Source: Pyrenophora tritici-repentis (taxonomy: Eukaryota; Ascomycota; Dothideomycetes; Pleosporales; Pleosporaceae). From it: a stretch of 64,000 nt of DNA. Shown piece after piece: positions 39,335 through 51,368 of this stretch. Location of the stretch: positions 744,001 to 808,000 of the forward strand of contig NC_089397.1 in the NCBI RefSeq assembly GCF_003171515.1. Direction: 5' to 3'. The position numbers and the translations under genes are program-made. The notes below the pieces were generated by a model. It had not been told where the DNA came from, searched no databases, and saw nothing but the letters and a program-made list of their open reading frames with translations. Each line of letters begins with the position of its first letter. Position 1 is the stretch's first letter.

Positions 39335-41264
39335 TCAATGAGAACGCTGATTAAAAAGACCCGTATTGTTTCTCTCGCCCGCACTTGGATCGACTCTATC
39401 TTTGCCCCAAAATTTGGCCTTCTGGAGTAGATCCCAAGTCCACTGCGCTTCGTCGTCCAAAGACTTGTCCAGCCCCCACATCACCGCAGCCGTAAACACA
39501 GCGACGCCCAAAGCGCTGACCCAGTAGACCCAGAAGTGCTTCTGGTTGGGCGCGTAGGTATCCTGCATACTGAACAAGCTGCTCGTATATGCAAGTGGGA
39601 TGAAGAACAGAGCGAGCAGGTTCAGTCGCTTCACGCGTTTGGCTTCTTCAAGATTCTGGTGGTTGCCAGCAATGGATGCTAGACCGGTCATGGACTGCAT
39701 GAGATTATCCGCACGCTGTTTGAGGATCTTGAGTCGGAAGTAGGCGTGTTGAAAGTCCTTCTCGCAGTCTTTCCAACCCACCGTACTCTTGTTCGCAGAA
39801 CAGCTCATCTGGTCATCGAGTGGATAACCGAGACTGAGCAAGATGTCTTCGATGTCGTCGCGGTAATTACCGCAGCGACGAGATGTAGTCTGCAAACTCT
39901 TCCATTGGTCTTGTTCTTGCACCCAGGCAGTCGTAAGACGAAGCTCTAATGAAGGCAGCATCACTTTGATGTAGTCCACCAGCTGGAGGTAATGTGCTGC
40001 AACGATCTTCTTGAGAAATACTGCAGATGTTTCTGGCGACTTCCATTCGTCGTAGGAAAATAGCTCCGAGTGTTGCTCATAGTAGTAGAGAATATCGACA
40101 AGCACCGATGTATGCGGATGTGGTCTTATACTCGCCATTTGATGATATGGAACAGGCGGCAGAAAATCAACATAACCATCTTGGAAAGGAGAGTTCGTGA
40201 ATGTCGTATGATCATCCTCTATGGGCTTAGGCGTGGGTTGAAGATTCACAAGCTGAGGATCACAGAGTATGACGACTGATGGGACGTTAGCATCCACATT
40301 CAAATCTCATACCATCTCCATCATGTTCGCAACAACACATTTTTCTAGACCACCTCAACGGAAATCGGTAAGCCCGGGTGAGCAGCAACGTACCATCCCA
40401 GCCCCCATTATCAGTTTTTCGCGACCACCAGGCCACTTTCCTTCTCAGTATACCAACAGTAGTCTTCTCTCTCTTGCGTGATGCTGTCATTCCAATGTGC
40501 CGCCCAGTCCGCTGGCAGAAGTAGTATTTGTTTGGTTCAAGCGCCTTATTGAACGTCCTCAACTCGCAGTACTGCAAATGAAACGCTTTCTCGGGTTCCA
40601 GTAAGCTTGGCTGTGGTAATGCATCACTCATAGGAGTGAAGTCATTGCTCCAAGGACACGTTCGCTCTTGTCTTTGAAAGAAAGTAGGATCCATGAAGAA
40701 GTGACCACCGACCTGGGCAATATAGTCAGGAGCCAAGCCCTCCATAATGTAGATGCGTCTGCGGTCGTGATTCTCATCTTTCTTTGCTTCGTGAAAGTGT
40801 TTTTCGAGATCATTTACATTCCTGAACTCGGTTTTGGTGAACCCAGCATGCCGTTTTGTGGGTTTGGGAGTTGCTATAGCCGGTGAATCAAGGAACACCA
40901 CGTGAGCGTTGCCGTTCTGTAACGGCCATTTTGCGTTGTTTGGATCGGCGCTCTTCAGCCCAGGGTTCGATTTGCTTAGCGCTTCGATGTACCTGCGATA
41001 TTCGCCTGTTAAACATTAGCTTAGCGATGCTGTGCCGCGTTCAACAAAAGCTGTTTTACCCTCGGCACATAGCCACGACCCAATGGGGTTATCATTTTGT
41101 CTCCCTTCTTCACCTCTGAGCCCATCAGAACTCGGAACCTGTGTCGAAGAGCCATCTTTAGCAGGTCTTCTGTTGATGTTCGCAGCCTCGGCGTCAGGGC
41201 CCCTTGCGAACGAATTACTACCGCCGCCGCCCATCGGATTTAACGCTATTTCCGTCTGTGGCAT
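39335..41264 (-). CDS. CorA-like membrane protein, three exons, 585 aa
   Basis: Exons are 41060-41264, 40394-41005 and 39335-40275, with introns of 54 bp (GTAAAA) and 118 bp (GTACGT). The joined length is an exact multiple of three. The N-terminus is a Gly/Ser-rich disordered stretch. The large cytosolic part (about 90-480) ends in a long helix. Two C-terminal transmembrane segments (about 490-507 and 521-541) are arranged as in CorA/ZntB ion channels. The signature Gly-Met-Asn after the first segment is replaced by Ser-Met-Gln (508-510). Many fungal CorA-like proteins diverge here, and ion selectivity cannot be assumed. The start chosen is the Met before PQTEIALNP. An in-frame upstream TTG-led extension is unlikely. 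Confidence 0.82.
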
Positions 41265-42433
41265 TTCAACAACAACAACAAATTCGACGACAAGCAATCA
41301 ATTATTTCTCTGCAGGATGAGTAAAGAAACAGCAGGACTTGGTAGGTGTATCTAAAGAGAGTTCAGTCTGCATGATGAGGGAAATCATAATCGTCCGGCT
41401 TTTATCGCGCGCGTGCGGCTCTGCAGCCGTAGAGCTTCAGCTGCATCAAATGGGGGCCGGAATAGCGCCACGTCATCCGTGCATCCCCAGCGGTTCGCTT
41501 TCGGATACATGATGCGCCTGTGTCTATTGCGGCGCGCGCGCATAGAGGCTGTGAGAGGCGGATCGGACCGGTCAGTAGTCGATTGTGTGCGAGGGACGTC
41601 CGTGTCTCGCGGCGAAAGCGTGGTTGCTCAGCTTGCATCGCACTAACATTCACAGCATTGATTGCAAGCACGAGGTATAGCCTTGTTGTTGTTTGAGTTG
41701 CTGCTGAAGTGTTTACTTTGAGAAGTCAATAGAGAAACAATCCAGAGGTCTACCACATCAGGAGCGTTATCTGTCACGTGACTCTCCATTGTGTACATGT
41801 ACATGTATCTACACTACTACTACTTTCGGGTCTATTCCAGCCCGAACTGATCTTCAAATGAGCATATAGGCTTGTTGAATATTGCAAAGTCGAATAGGGA
41901 AGCTGTTTCCAACGTGTCTAGATCCTTCGTACCTGCTTACTCCTGCGTACCTACCTGCTAGGTAACTCCCGCTATTGTAGATCCTTCGTCATTTGATCCT
42001 GATACCTGTACACCCCTGCCTCACCCGTAAACAAAGCATAGCCTGATCACATATCCTCGACTCCCCACACTGGAGCCTATTTCAAGCTAAGTACCGCAGA
42101 TCGCTCCAGACCCTACGATCGTCTAGGGCTGAGCTTCTCAGCTCGCGTACTGCCACCTTTCTAAACTCAAACAAGGACCCCCCAGCTACATAGACGAGAC
42201 GAGTGGCTTGATCAAGACGCATGGAGGTTGGTCTCGTCGGTCGATATCGAGATGTTAGTTATGGGGCCATTGGTGGGACGATCAAGAACGCCTTGTGCGA
42301 AATCATGCAAGTCAAACAACTCTGCGGGGCACAGTCACCATACCACCACGTATAGTAAGTAAGTCGGATGTGTAGAAGTTTTTGAATCGACTTTTTTAGC
42401 CTTTCCTACCATAGCATACAAAGGCCCCTACGA
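41265..42433. other. Intergenic 1.17 kb
   Basis: CorA-like gene promoter side. It contains a short palindromic acatgtacatgt string near 41795 and repeated actact. No gene was recognised. Confidence 0.45.
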
Positions 42434-44299
42434 TCAATCATCAGAATCAGAATCATGACCATAACCATAACTAGTAGGTTCATCAGCAAGGTCATCACTA
42501 CTATCCTCCTCCCAATCAAACGGCCCCTCATGCTCACGATCCTCCAACAAACGATCCATTGCATTGTCCTCTTCCCTCCAAATCCGCTTCACCTGCGCCT
42601 TTATCAATGCCGGTTCGATCGAGCACTTCTCCACAGTGCCCTCGAAAAGCTCCTGCACGCAACTAGGCCTCTCTCGCCAGGGATATCCCCGCGTGCAGCG
42701 TTGTAGAATACAGGCTACACAACGATGGAAAGGCTCTCGGGGTGGATCTTTTCGAGGGATTGGAAGAACTGGTTCCAGTTGCCGCGATACGCGTTGGCAA
42801 TGACAAGATGTTTGAGGTACGGGCCAAAATGGCTGAGGCAATCTGGCTCGTAGAGCAGATGGGCGGCGGAGGTTAACTTGTAGCGGATGGTTAGACGGTC
42901 GAGTTTGACTACGTTGTCGGACGTGAGAGGCATCTTATCAGAGGGCGTCATGTGATATGTCAGGTCGATTGTCAAATCGCAGAGTTTATGGAAGTTTTCT
43001 TCTGTCAAATCGACTTCTTCGTGGTGTTTGGGTATCTTGGTGCGGTAGATGTTGTCGCGGACGTCACGCCAGCTATGAAGCGTCGCGATACTTGGCTGAG
43101 ACGCAGTGTACGCATGTCTTTGAGGATATCATATAACGTTTTTTGTGAAACCGACGTTGCGAAACGGTGGAATCCCAGTGAGGGCGATGGGAAAGCAAAG
43201 GACTCGGGTCGGATCTCGGCTTGACTCCAGGTATGTAACGCTGGTGAAGTTTCTGAACGTGCCCAGGGTTTCTGAAAGGAACGTTATAAATCTCTCCTTC
43301 GCAAAGACGTATCCGGTCACTGTATCGTAGTGGGATCCTATCAAATTGTGTTCCATCATGGAAAACGTCCAAATGTTGCCGAACATAGCCTCATCCTCAG
43401 CTCTGATCGCTTTTGCTTTTCAGCGCGAGAGTGCGTCGGATAAAAGACCCTTGTACATGAACAGGGTTGTTGTAATCTTGGGAATATTTCCTGTACCTTC
43501 GTAGTATCTCTTTGCCTCTTTGATTGTATCTCTAGACGTACGTTCTATGCGTGCGTCGGGAATTGCATCTGTCTCTGGATTAGGCTCTCTGTTGGTGTTT
43601 GCTCCATTGTGCAATGCCTGTTTTCTCGCCCTGGTGGCATGACTCAAACCTAGCTCACTTATGAATCCATCCTCTTCTTTGTAGTACAATTCGAAGCGGG
43701 TAGTCAGAGGCAGTGACGTGATCGCCTCGCTCAAAGCCTCAACTTTGCTTAGCTCATCAAGGGAGTGCATATCATGAGGACTGCTGAGGTCCCAGGTCTA
43801 TATGTGCAGAACTGTCAGTGTAGATCGACCAGAAGACTTACATTGTGGCATGATGATTATGAGGTGTTCCGACCACCCTTGGTAACACGTGCTGTATGTC
43901 CTTTGAGAAGGTACTCACCTTAGCTTAAAGGACCTCGAGTAACCGTGATTGCGAACAGTCCCGGAACCACGTATTCACAAGACGCAATGTCGTAAATGGC
44001 GTCTCTTTATCAATAGCGTAGGTCGTTATTGTGTTTAAAAGCTCCCTGGGCAGCTTGAGAATGTACGGAAAGCCGTCTCCGTGATTAACAGCATCCTCAT
44101 CCGCATGTTGAGCTTCAGCATGTAGCTCTTGCATGCTTTCATCCCGAGCACCATCATTATCGGAAATTTCGGTTTCATTATCTACCTCTTGCATGCTTTC
44201 GTCTCCAGCGTTATCCAGCATGTCATTCTGTGCCGCGTCTTCAGTGTCATTCTGGCTTTCAGAGAGACGTTGTTCACGCGTCCGCCACGCGTCCGCCAC
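42434..44299 (-). pseudogene. Broken F-box-like gene
   Basis: Protein-like segments on the minus strand add up to an F-box-type protein, but in different frames. The 5' part (43925-44299) has an acidic, DESMQE-repeated N-terminus and an F-box-like LPRELLNTITTYAI. The next part (43420-43797 or so) contains LTTRFELYY. After an in-frame TGA at 43420-43422 the same frame continues with KAKAIRAEDEAMFG to about 43150. The frame then shifts, and LTEENFHKLCDLTI, LKHLVIAN and the acidic tail follow in other frames. No ATG opens the first segment. Undetected introns could repair some breaks but not the in-frame TGA, so I call it a pseudogene with caution. Confidence 0.45.
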
Positions 44300-44803
44300 G
44301 CCGTCTTCTTCCTCTGCATCTTCGTGCTGCGTGTCATGGGATCAATTAATTGACTGTTTGGCGCCGTTGCTGCTACAAAGACTGTTGTATTGAGGGTAAA
44401 ATGTGAGGATTATTATCAAGGGGAACAAACAAGACGCGTTCGGATATCACTAGGTATGGTGGGGTACGTTAGCGTCATATTGGCGTGCAGGCTACCAGCG
44501 GAGGGGTTACTGGTAGGTACGAGTGGCGTAAATATGTTCGTTGAGTTGGGAACCAAGGTTAAGATCCAACTGAGCCAACATTGAAGGCTTCATTCGACAC
44601 GTGATACGACTGGTGTCTGCTTCTTACGGCGGTAGAACATTGCGTGAAGAGCGCTTACAAGTGATAATCGAGCCAGTAATGGTGTTATACTTTACAATCA
44701 TGTGATTTTGAACTATATACACCCACCAGTTGATATCGCTTCCGGTATGCCCTCATGTTCCTGTAACGCCTATATGGATCCGCCTGACCTATTGAATGAA
44801 GCA
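44300..44803. other. Intergenic 504 bp
   Basis: It lies between the F-box-like pseudogene and the Dus2 3' end. No coding frame or repeat was recognised. Confidence 0.5.
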
Positions 44804-46144
44804 TCATACACTCAATGCTGAAACCAATGTTTCTTGAGGTGGAACCACATCAGTGACCTCCGAAACCGATGTAGGTACCTTGATGCGCTTGGCATCGGGT
44901 TGCTCGTCTTCCCTCTCTTTCCGCTTCTCCCTCGGCGCGTTGTTGTCGCTTTCAGGAAGTGCTCCTTCCTTGACTCTGGCTCTCTTTGAAGCTCGCGACT
45001 CAGTTTGCGGTATGCCAAGATGCTGATCAACAATGTTGGCTTGTTCCAGTAAACCTTCCACTCCCTCCAAGCCTAACGCCTTGATGACGTCGGAATAGCA
45101 TTTTGACTTGTTCATGAGAGCGTATGCCTTCTCCTTTCCAGGTATCATCTGGCCCAACAAATACTTTGTGTTACCCCACCGGTTCTCAACTTGAAGTGCG
45201 AAGCGCATGTACTCAGTGACGACGGTTTTCCACTGTGATCGCCATTCATGTGGTCCGCCTTCTGCGTCAGGCCGGAAGCAGCTAGGGTTCTTCTCTGCTT
45301 CGGTTGCGATCATAGCGCCGTCCACGTTGAACTCTTCCATGAGCTTGAGCGCTTCTGTGCGCGATGTGACATCGCCATTCATGACGCATGCGACGCCCGC
45401 TTCTCGGCATATTTCCCCAATCATCTTGAGTTGGTGTCTGATGGCGCGCTCTCTGGGTCGCATTGGCGTTGTTCGGCAGTGCACCGTAAGACCTGTTATG
45501 CCTGTGCGAACCAGTCTCTTGACCAGAGCCGCAGTTTCTTCCGGCGTGTCCAATATCCGAATCTTGACACTGATACCAATCTCATACGGCTTCCCTACTT
45601 CCTCAACCAGGCTGGTCAGAATGTTGCAGAGTAAGTCTGGCGTCTTCAGAAGTGCTGCACCCATGCCACCAGATGTTGAGAATGGCTTGGGACAGCCTGA
45701 GTTGACGTCTATGCCCGCGACATCTGCTGCCACCATCTTGGCTGCCTGAACCGCCAGCTCGGGATTCGCTGTGCCAATCTGATAGATAAGCTTTCCCTTT
45801 TCGAGCTCAGGGTGTATGCGGTATATGACGCTTTCGCGATTCTCGGGATCGAGCGTGGGGTTCTTGATCTTCGAAGTCGGTAGCCGTGAGAACTCAAGAG
45901 TTGACGTGTGCGGGTTCATTCGCCTCGTGGTACCAATCATGGCGCGATCGATTGTTTCCGGGCCCCATACCAAGTCTGCGCCGTACTTCAGCGCGAGCAG
46001 CCGTGAGGGGAGTTCACCGGAGCGCACCATGGGCGCAAGCACCACTTTGCCACGATAGTCGACACCATTCTTGGGGATGGGAACGCGGGCGGGCTCGTTG
46101 GACGCCATGGTTCGTGTTATCGTTCGCAGAAGGCTTCGTAGCAT
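44804..46144 (-). CDS. DUS2: tRNA-dihydrouridine(20) synthase, Dus2 type, 446 aa
   Basis: This is a single exon. It has the FMN-binding TIM barrel of tRNA-dihydrouridine synthases, with VVLAPMVRSGELP at its start. The catalytic Cys151 is in VNSGCPKPFSTSGGMG, K194 is in SVKIRI and H222 is in TVHCRT. Length and the DLVWGPE and VNSGCPK blocks match Dus2/Smm1, which reduces U20 in cytosolic tRNAs with NADPH. The ATG at 46142-46144 gives an Arg-rich MLRSLLRTITRT leader that might target mitochondria. The ATG at 46106-46108 has a strong Kozak context (ACCATGGCG) and would give the cytosolic form. The Lys/Arg-rich C-terminus resembles a nuclear signal. Broken F-box-like genes flank it. Confidence 0.95.
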   Translation of the reverse strand: MLRSLLRTITRTMASNEPARVPIPKNGVDYRGKVVLAPMVRSGELPSRLLALKYGADLVWGPETIDRAMIGTTRRMNPHTSTLEFSRLPTSKIKNPTLDPENRESVIYRIHPELEKGKLIYQIGTANPELAVQAAKMVAADVAGIDVNSGCPKPFSTSGGMGAALLKTPDLLCNILTSLVEEVGKPYEIGISVKIRILDTPEETAALVKRLVRTGITGLTVHCRTTPMRPRERAIRHQLKMIGEICREAGVACVMNGDVTSRTEALKLMEEFNVDGAMIATEAEKNPSCFRPDAEGGPHEWRSQWKTVVTEYMRFALQVENRWGNTKYLLGQMIPGKEKAYALMNKSKCYSDVIKALGLEGVEGLLEQANIVDQHLGIPQTESRASKRARVKEGALPESDNNAPREKRKEREDEQPDAKRIKVPTSVSEVTDVVPPQETLVSALSV

Positions 46145-46483
46145 AACATGCCTTGTCAAGATCGAGGATTGTAGAGTGGGGACGAGTAAGACATGCGCAT
46201 TCTGAAAGTTGTGCGCATTGACCATCTGCCCATGTCTAGCGCGGGGCGATGGCAATGGTCACGAGGACACGCTAGGCTGTATTAGGACTAGACATTTCAC
46301 TCTGGAAGACATGATTCATTGCGCAAAGACGAAATCATCTCAATTGATTCTTTCCATTTGCATTTATCGAGATGTACATGTATACTTTAGCTTCTCCCAT
46401 TTCCCTCCAGCCCAAGGCGGTCAAATCGGTCTGCCACTTTTCCTACGCATACTCATAGCACCCTCAGTCTCCATCGCCAATCC

Positions 46484-47996
46484 TCACGAGACACGAACAT
46501 CGGTCTTCAATTTACGTCCCAAGCATGAGACCGTAAGGGTTCTGGCTCCCAGCATCCCTAGACTCCTTGCGTGCTGCAAAGATGCTAGCAAGCCGTTCAA
46601 CATCCTCCCGAGGTCGCTGGGGCTCACAACAGCCTCCTTTGCCGCACCATACAGCAGGCCTTCCGTAAGACCCAGATCGAGCGAATCATATGTAATCCAA
46701 GTTCCATTCGGGAGGTTCGTGATGTCGAGACGGTCGAGATGAAGGTTGTGAAGCACTTCAAACATTGCCCTACAAGAACCAGTGCTCATCTATACATCCT
46801 GGGAGGTTACCGTGCGGAGCGAATCTTTGAAAAGACCGATGAATTTGATAAGCGTTGCATCATCTAGCTTTGTGTTCATCGTGATCAGTTCCTTCAGGTT
46901 CGGCAGATTCAACTGCGGTGTACATTTCGTGTTGAGGGTAATGCAGGTTTTTTCGACTGCTGTATCCAGGATCAAAGTTTGCAATGCGGGGAATACATCT
47001 GTGGTGATGGAAACGAGCCGGAAGCCCACTCCAGTCATATCGAACCTCTCTTCACAATACAGTGACCAAAAGTCCCTCAAATGAAGCGTTCTCACAAATT
47101 GAGTCACTTGAGTAATAGGCACTGTCATGCTGGGAATCGTGAAGCTGTGTGCGCCGTTGTTTTCCGAAAGTAATTCGAGTGTCAAAGGTTGAACACGTGC
47201 GGCTTGTATGGCTTCCAGTACTAGCCGCTGAGCAATATAATTACTGCTCGAAGAGTATGGAGTCCAATTGATATAGAAACCCTTTTGCAAGCGTGATGCA
47301 TCTGGTGAACAAGACGCAAATACCGTCCCGGGAGCTCTTTTCATTGATACGATAATGAATGTCATGCAGGTTTGTGAGGGCTTTTAGGCAAAACGATAGA
47401 CGTTGTCGTAGCTCAGCATATTGTGATTTAGGGCCTGTGAGTGCGGATGCGACGGGTACGTTTGGATTCATTTGCTAGATCTTTGGGTACCAGGTAGCGT
47501 TATCTTTCTCCATACGGATCAGCTCTTGAGTGAGTGGCAATCGTACAATATCTTAAATGGGAAATTTAACCGACATATTACCCTCTATTTTTGGGTATGT
47601 TTCCCCATGATGATATGTGGCCGAAAAGGTCAGCTTGTTGAGCCAAGCGACCAACTTCTTGCATTGAGATATGGCTGCGTGATTCTCGAAGCTTTTGGGT
47701 GAGCATAGATCGAAGATTGTTTCGCCAATGACTTTGGAAAGTGCGCGCTAGGAGTGGTCACGGGATTCCTGGGAGATCAGCCTGTGGGCGAGAAATTTGC
47801 TAGCGAAAGTTTGGCCGGATGTCATCTCTTCGCTCATTCGCAAAGAAATTAGTGGCGTAACATCGCTGATTACATCAAGCAAGATCCTTTCGAGGAGTTC
47901 AGAGGGTAGGTCTTCGAGTTGGCTTGTTTCATCGCTTAGTAGAGTCGACACTAGTTGGAGTTCCTTCATCACATTCGAATGCTCCTGCAAGGTCAT
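46484..47996 (-). pseudogene. Broken F-box-like gene with several in-frame stops
   Basis: From the ATG at 47994-47996 the frame encodes an F-box (LEDLPSELLERILLDVI). It meets TAG at 47748-47750 but continues in frame with RALSKVIGETIFDLC and KLVAWLNKLTF. It meets TAA at 47553-47555 and TAG at 47475-47477, then goes on in the same frame with NVPVASALTGPKSQYAELRQ and LTNLHDIHYRINEKS. Near 47310-47340 the protein-like signal moves to another frame (SCSPDASRLQKGFYINW) and runs to 46790, then shifts again to 46484. All three stops could come from CAG or CAA by C-to-T change. The coding signal is otherwise well preserved, so decay seems recent. Confidence 0.6.
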
Positions 47997-48404
47997 CGCT
48001 GCGAGGCAGAGTCCTCACCGGCCTCTGATAGGCTCATTGCCACCGCAGATAGGACTAGTTTAAGTAATTGTTAACTTGCGAGTGCGATATAGGTGGGAAA
48101 GAGGTGGAAAGCTTTGGGTGACAGTCATAGGTAAGAGGGGCGGACGCTAGGACCACCAAGTGAGTGCATGTAACATTGTATAAACAAACGCTATCTCACG
48201 TGCTCGTTCTCGCAATCTAGTACATATGCTGCATAAATGAGACAGTATCTTTACTATGAGTGAATAGTTGTTGTGTCGGTCATAGTACATAATTACAAAG
48301 CTTGTGAAAATCGAGAATTTTCCCTGCAGGTCACTCTAGCATAGTAAGATACCCAACTAATCTGTGCTAGAAAGATGTTAGACAAGCCCATTGTCAAATA
48401 TCTC
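47997..48404. other. Intergenic 408 bp
   Basis: 3' flank of the MDR gene and 5' side of the F-box-like pseudogene. No coding frame or repeat was recognised. Confidence 0.5.
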
Positions 48405-49554
48405 CTATAGCTTTGCCTTCACCGACTCTAGGTCTGCCACCTGTACCATTATTTTGCCTGTTTCGAATTAGCCGCTGTTAACTCATAGCAGTATAGAGTA
48501 TCATTTACCAGTATTTCTGCCTTCGAAGAGTCCAACCAAAGCCTCCTCAGCTTTCGTAATACCACCCTTGACAACAGTCTCCTTGCGCTTCAGCTTGCCT
48601 TCTGAGAGCCATTGTGCGAGCTGCTTGCGCGCTTCAGCGTACTTGTCCGCAAAGTCGAAGACGACGAAACCCTGCATACGAATACGCATAGAAATAATCA
48701 TCATGTAGTTCTATAAATCGCATAGTTAGCCAGCCGCATTAATTCCAACTCTGCATACAACTAACCTTTGGCCCTTGTGGCTTCTTCTTGTTGTACTCTG
48801 AAATTGCACCACACATGACAAATCTCGAGAATGGCTTGGCCCGCGAAAGCGCGAGGTCGAGAATTTCTCCGCCCACATTGTCGAAGTACACATCAATTAG
48901 TCCCTTTGTCGCAGCACGAAACTTCTTCTGGAACTCAGGATCCTTGTAGTTGAGCGCCTCATCGAAACCGAGCTCTTCTTTGAGCCAGGCCACTTTACTG
49001 TCTTCGCCAGCGAGACCCAGTACTCTTGCGCCCTTGAGCTTGGCAATCTGACCGACGACACTTCCTGTAGCGCCCGCTGCACCACTGACGACTACAAAAT
49101 CACCCGCCTTGACTTGGCCTATTTCCAGTAATCCAAAGTAAGCAGTCAGACCTGTCATTCCCAACACACCCAGCGCATCAGTTGGCACAGCGCCTTGTGG
49201 CAAGTCCAGAGACTCAACATGTTTCTCGTGAAGAACAGCATACTCAGACCATCCACACATGCCGCTTGCATACGTGCCGACAGGGAACTTTTTGCTTTTG
49301 CTGGCGATGATCAGGCCGATTCCGCTGCCGCGCATCACAGCGCCAATTTCCACCGGCGGAATGTACGACCGTGTAGGGTTGAGCCAGCCGCGCATCGCAG
49401 GATCAAGGGACAGGTAGAGGGTTTGGAATAGTACTTCTCCATCCTTGAGAGAGGTTGCCGATGGGATTTCCTGCTGTTTTGATGTAAAAGTTTTGCCAGC
49501 GATGACGGCATCTGTAGGTCGCTCAGCAAGGTGGATGGAGGTGAAAGATGGCAT
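48405..49554 (-). CDS. MDR-type NADP-dependent alkenal/one oxidoreductase, three exons, 347 aa
   Basis: Exons are 48766-49554, 48509-48710 and 48405-48457. Introns of 55 bp (GTTAGT) and 51 bp (GTAAAT) keep the frame and sum to 348 codons. The protein is a medium-chain dehydrogenase/reductase of the leukotriene B4 dehydrogenase/prostaglandin reductase group. It has no zinc-ligand cysteines, LSLDPAMRGW near the N-terminus, GMTGLTAYFGL, and the NADPH-binding SGAAGATGSVVGQIAK. A DVYFDNVGGEIL block and a C-terminal GFVVFDFADKY block complete the family pattern. Such enzymes reduce alpha,beta-unsaturated aldehydes and ketones in the cytosol. The last exon encodes only 17 residues (IMVQVADLESVKAKL) but matches the family C-terminus. 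Confidence 0.92.
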
Positions 49555-50132
49555 GCTGGATGGTTTTGATGTAGAATTGAGATAGAGAGGTAGAGATGGA
49601 ACGATGATCTGATTACTTCTAGAATTGTAGGGTGTCAAAGATGAGGCTAGACAATGATTTTATTCTCTGGACCAAGATGTGTGATGCAAAGGGAGAGTAG
49701 AAGGGCAGAGTGGTCGTCGTTGCAGTGCGCGGCTGCACAGCTCACGCATACTAACGTTCCTGCGCCGGCGCGGAGAAGATACCGAGGTTCGGTCGTTAGT
49801 TTCCTAATCAGGACGATTACGTGAACATGCATATAGAGAACGGCACGCTAGGACATCACATTCGGTGGTTTCACATCGTTGTCGTCTCTGAGTTATCTCA
49901 TGAATTTTTTATTTCCTTGTTATTCAACCAAGCTTGAGAATGCATATCCATAGATCGGAGTGCAGCGATGATGAGCCGACAACTCAGATGGTGTACCTGT
50001 CGAAGAATTGTCCGAATATGGTACGAATAGGAAATGGGTATAATATCCTCCCAGCCAAAGGCGGCTTCTGGTCATGTAGGATAAAGATTGGAACAGTCAC
50101 ATATGACTATGCGCGAGGTTTGGGAAAGATGA
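49555..50132. other. Intergenic 578 bp
   Basis: Promoter side of the MDR gene and 3' flank of RPC8, both on the minus strand. Small open frames here are without signature. Confidence 0.5.
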
Positions 50133-51072
50133 TCATTCCTCGGCGCCATCCATCTCGACATCCCCATCCCCATCCCCATCTTCTTCGCCTCCTTCACCTT
50201 CCTCTGCCCACCAAAGCGTTGGACCTAGACCGGGTTGAGCCATGGAGCCCTGCACTCTAAATTAGATGGAATTTTATCCATGATGCATTTGTACTCACAA
50301 TGACTCTCCATGCTGTGGGTCGTTCCTCAACAATTTCACCCTTCTCATCTCTTTCCACAATAGTCGGCCGTTGATCGAACCACTCTTCGTGTTCTACCCT
50401 GAATAAGACTGGTTCACCCTTGTCAAAAAATAGTTCAGTACCCTCAGAATTCCAGACCCAGACATTCTCTGCTTTTGAGAAAGTTGAATTCTCGGGGAGA
50501 TTCTGGTAGGGTATGAAGACCTCGGAAGTAAACTCAAGGTCGATGATAATGCCCTCCTCGTTGGAAGACTTGATAAGTCCGTAGATGATTTCACCACGGA
50601 ATGGACGGAAGACGGTCATGCGAAATTCGACTGAAGCGTGTGAGCTGGAAGTGAGAAACACGATAGTTTCACTTACTGTTGACGTTCACAAGACCTGTCC
50701 CATGGCCGATTAGACCCTCTGTGGCTGATAATAGATCCCACATGCAAAGACATAGCCCTATGTTTGGAATGATCTTGTTGCTGTACTTTTCGTTGACTAC
50801 ATCTTTGATGGCTTGCAGGCTCGGCCTGCTAAAATCCTCGGGCTTGATTTGTATCAAGTCTTGAATCGTGGTCTAGAGGGTCTATCAGAGTCTTGCTATG
50901 ATATGATTGGAGTTTTGCGACAGAAGCCAAGGCCTTCATATATCACGGCGCATGTGTATTGAGCCGGTCGGATGTTCTTTGCATTCTCACGAATATTCGA
51001 TAAGATGGCATTGACAAGCTACTGTCTACATGGTGGAAGGATGATCAAATATCAACTTACGAGTATGAACAT
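50133..51072 (-). CDS. RPC25: DNA-directed RNA polymerase III subunit RPC8 (Rpc25), four exons, 218 aa
   Basis: Exons are 51061-51072 (only four codons, MFIL), 50677-50872, 50299-50630 and 50133-50249. Introns are 188, 46 and 49 bp, and the total is an exact multiple of three. The N-terminal Rpb7-like domain (IKPEDFSRPS, NIGLCLCMWDL, GTGLVNVN) is followed by an S1/OB domain (FRPFRGEIIYG, VFIPYQNLPENS, WRVIGSMAQPGLG). The tail is acidic with Gly-Asp repeats. The subunit pairs with Rpc17 in the Pol III stalk and is needed for initiation on tRNA and 5S genes. The tiny first exon is typical of this gene in filamentous fungi. It is divergent from the NUFIP1-like gene across 296 bp. Confidence 0.93.
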
Positions 51073-51368
51073 GTTGGCAGACTTGGAGGCTTCATGGATT
51101 TGGGTGTAAGGAGTAGTCGTCAGCTAGACATTGTGATATACTTGGGAGAGTCAGAGACTAAGCTCGCGTTCTGGGTGACCATTAGCGCAACGCTAGTTTT
51201 ATCGATAAGGAAACTTTGGCTGTCGGACTCCCGAGGCGCGTCTCATCTCCCACGCAACTTTTCCATGAACGTCGTGTCAGGGCGCATAACCTCGTGTTTC
51301 TCGATTTTACTTTGCGGGATGCGAGCGGCCTATTCAATCACATAAACGACACCTTCACGGCATCCGAG

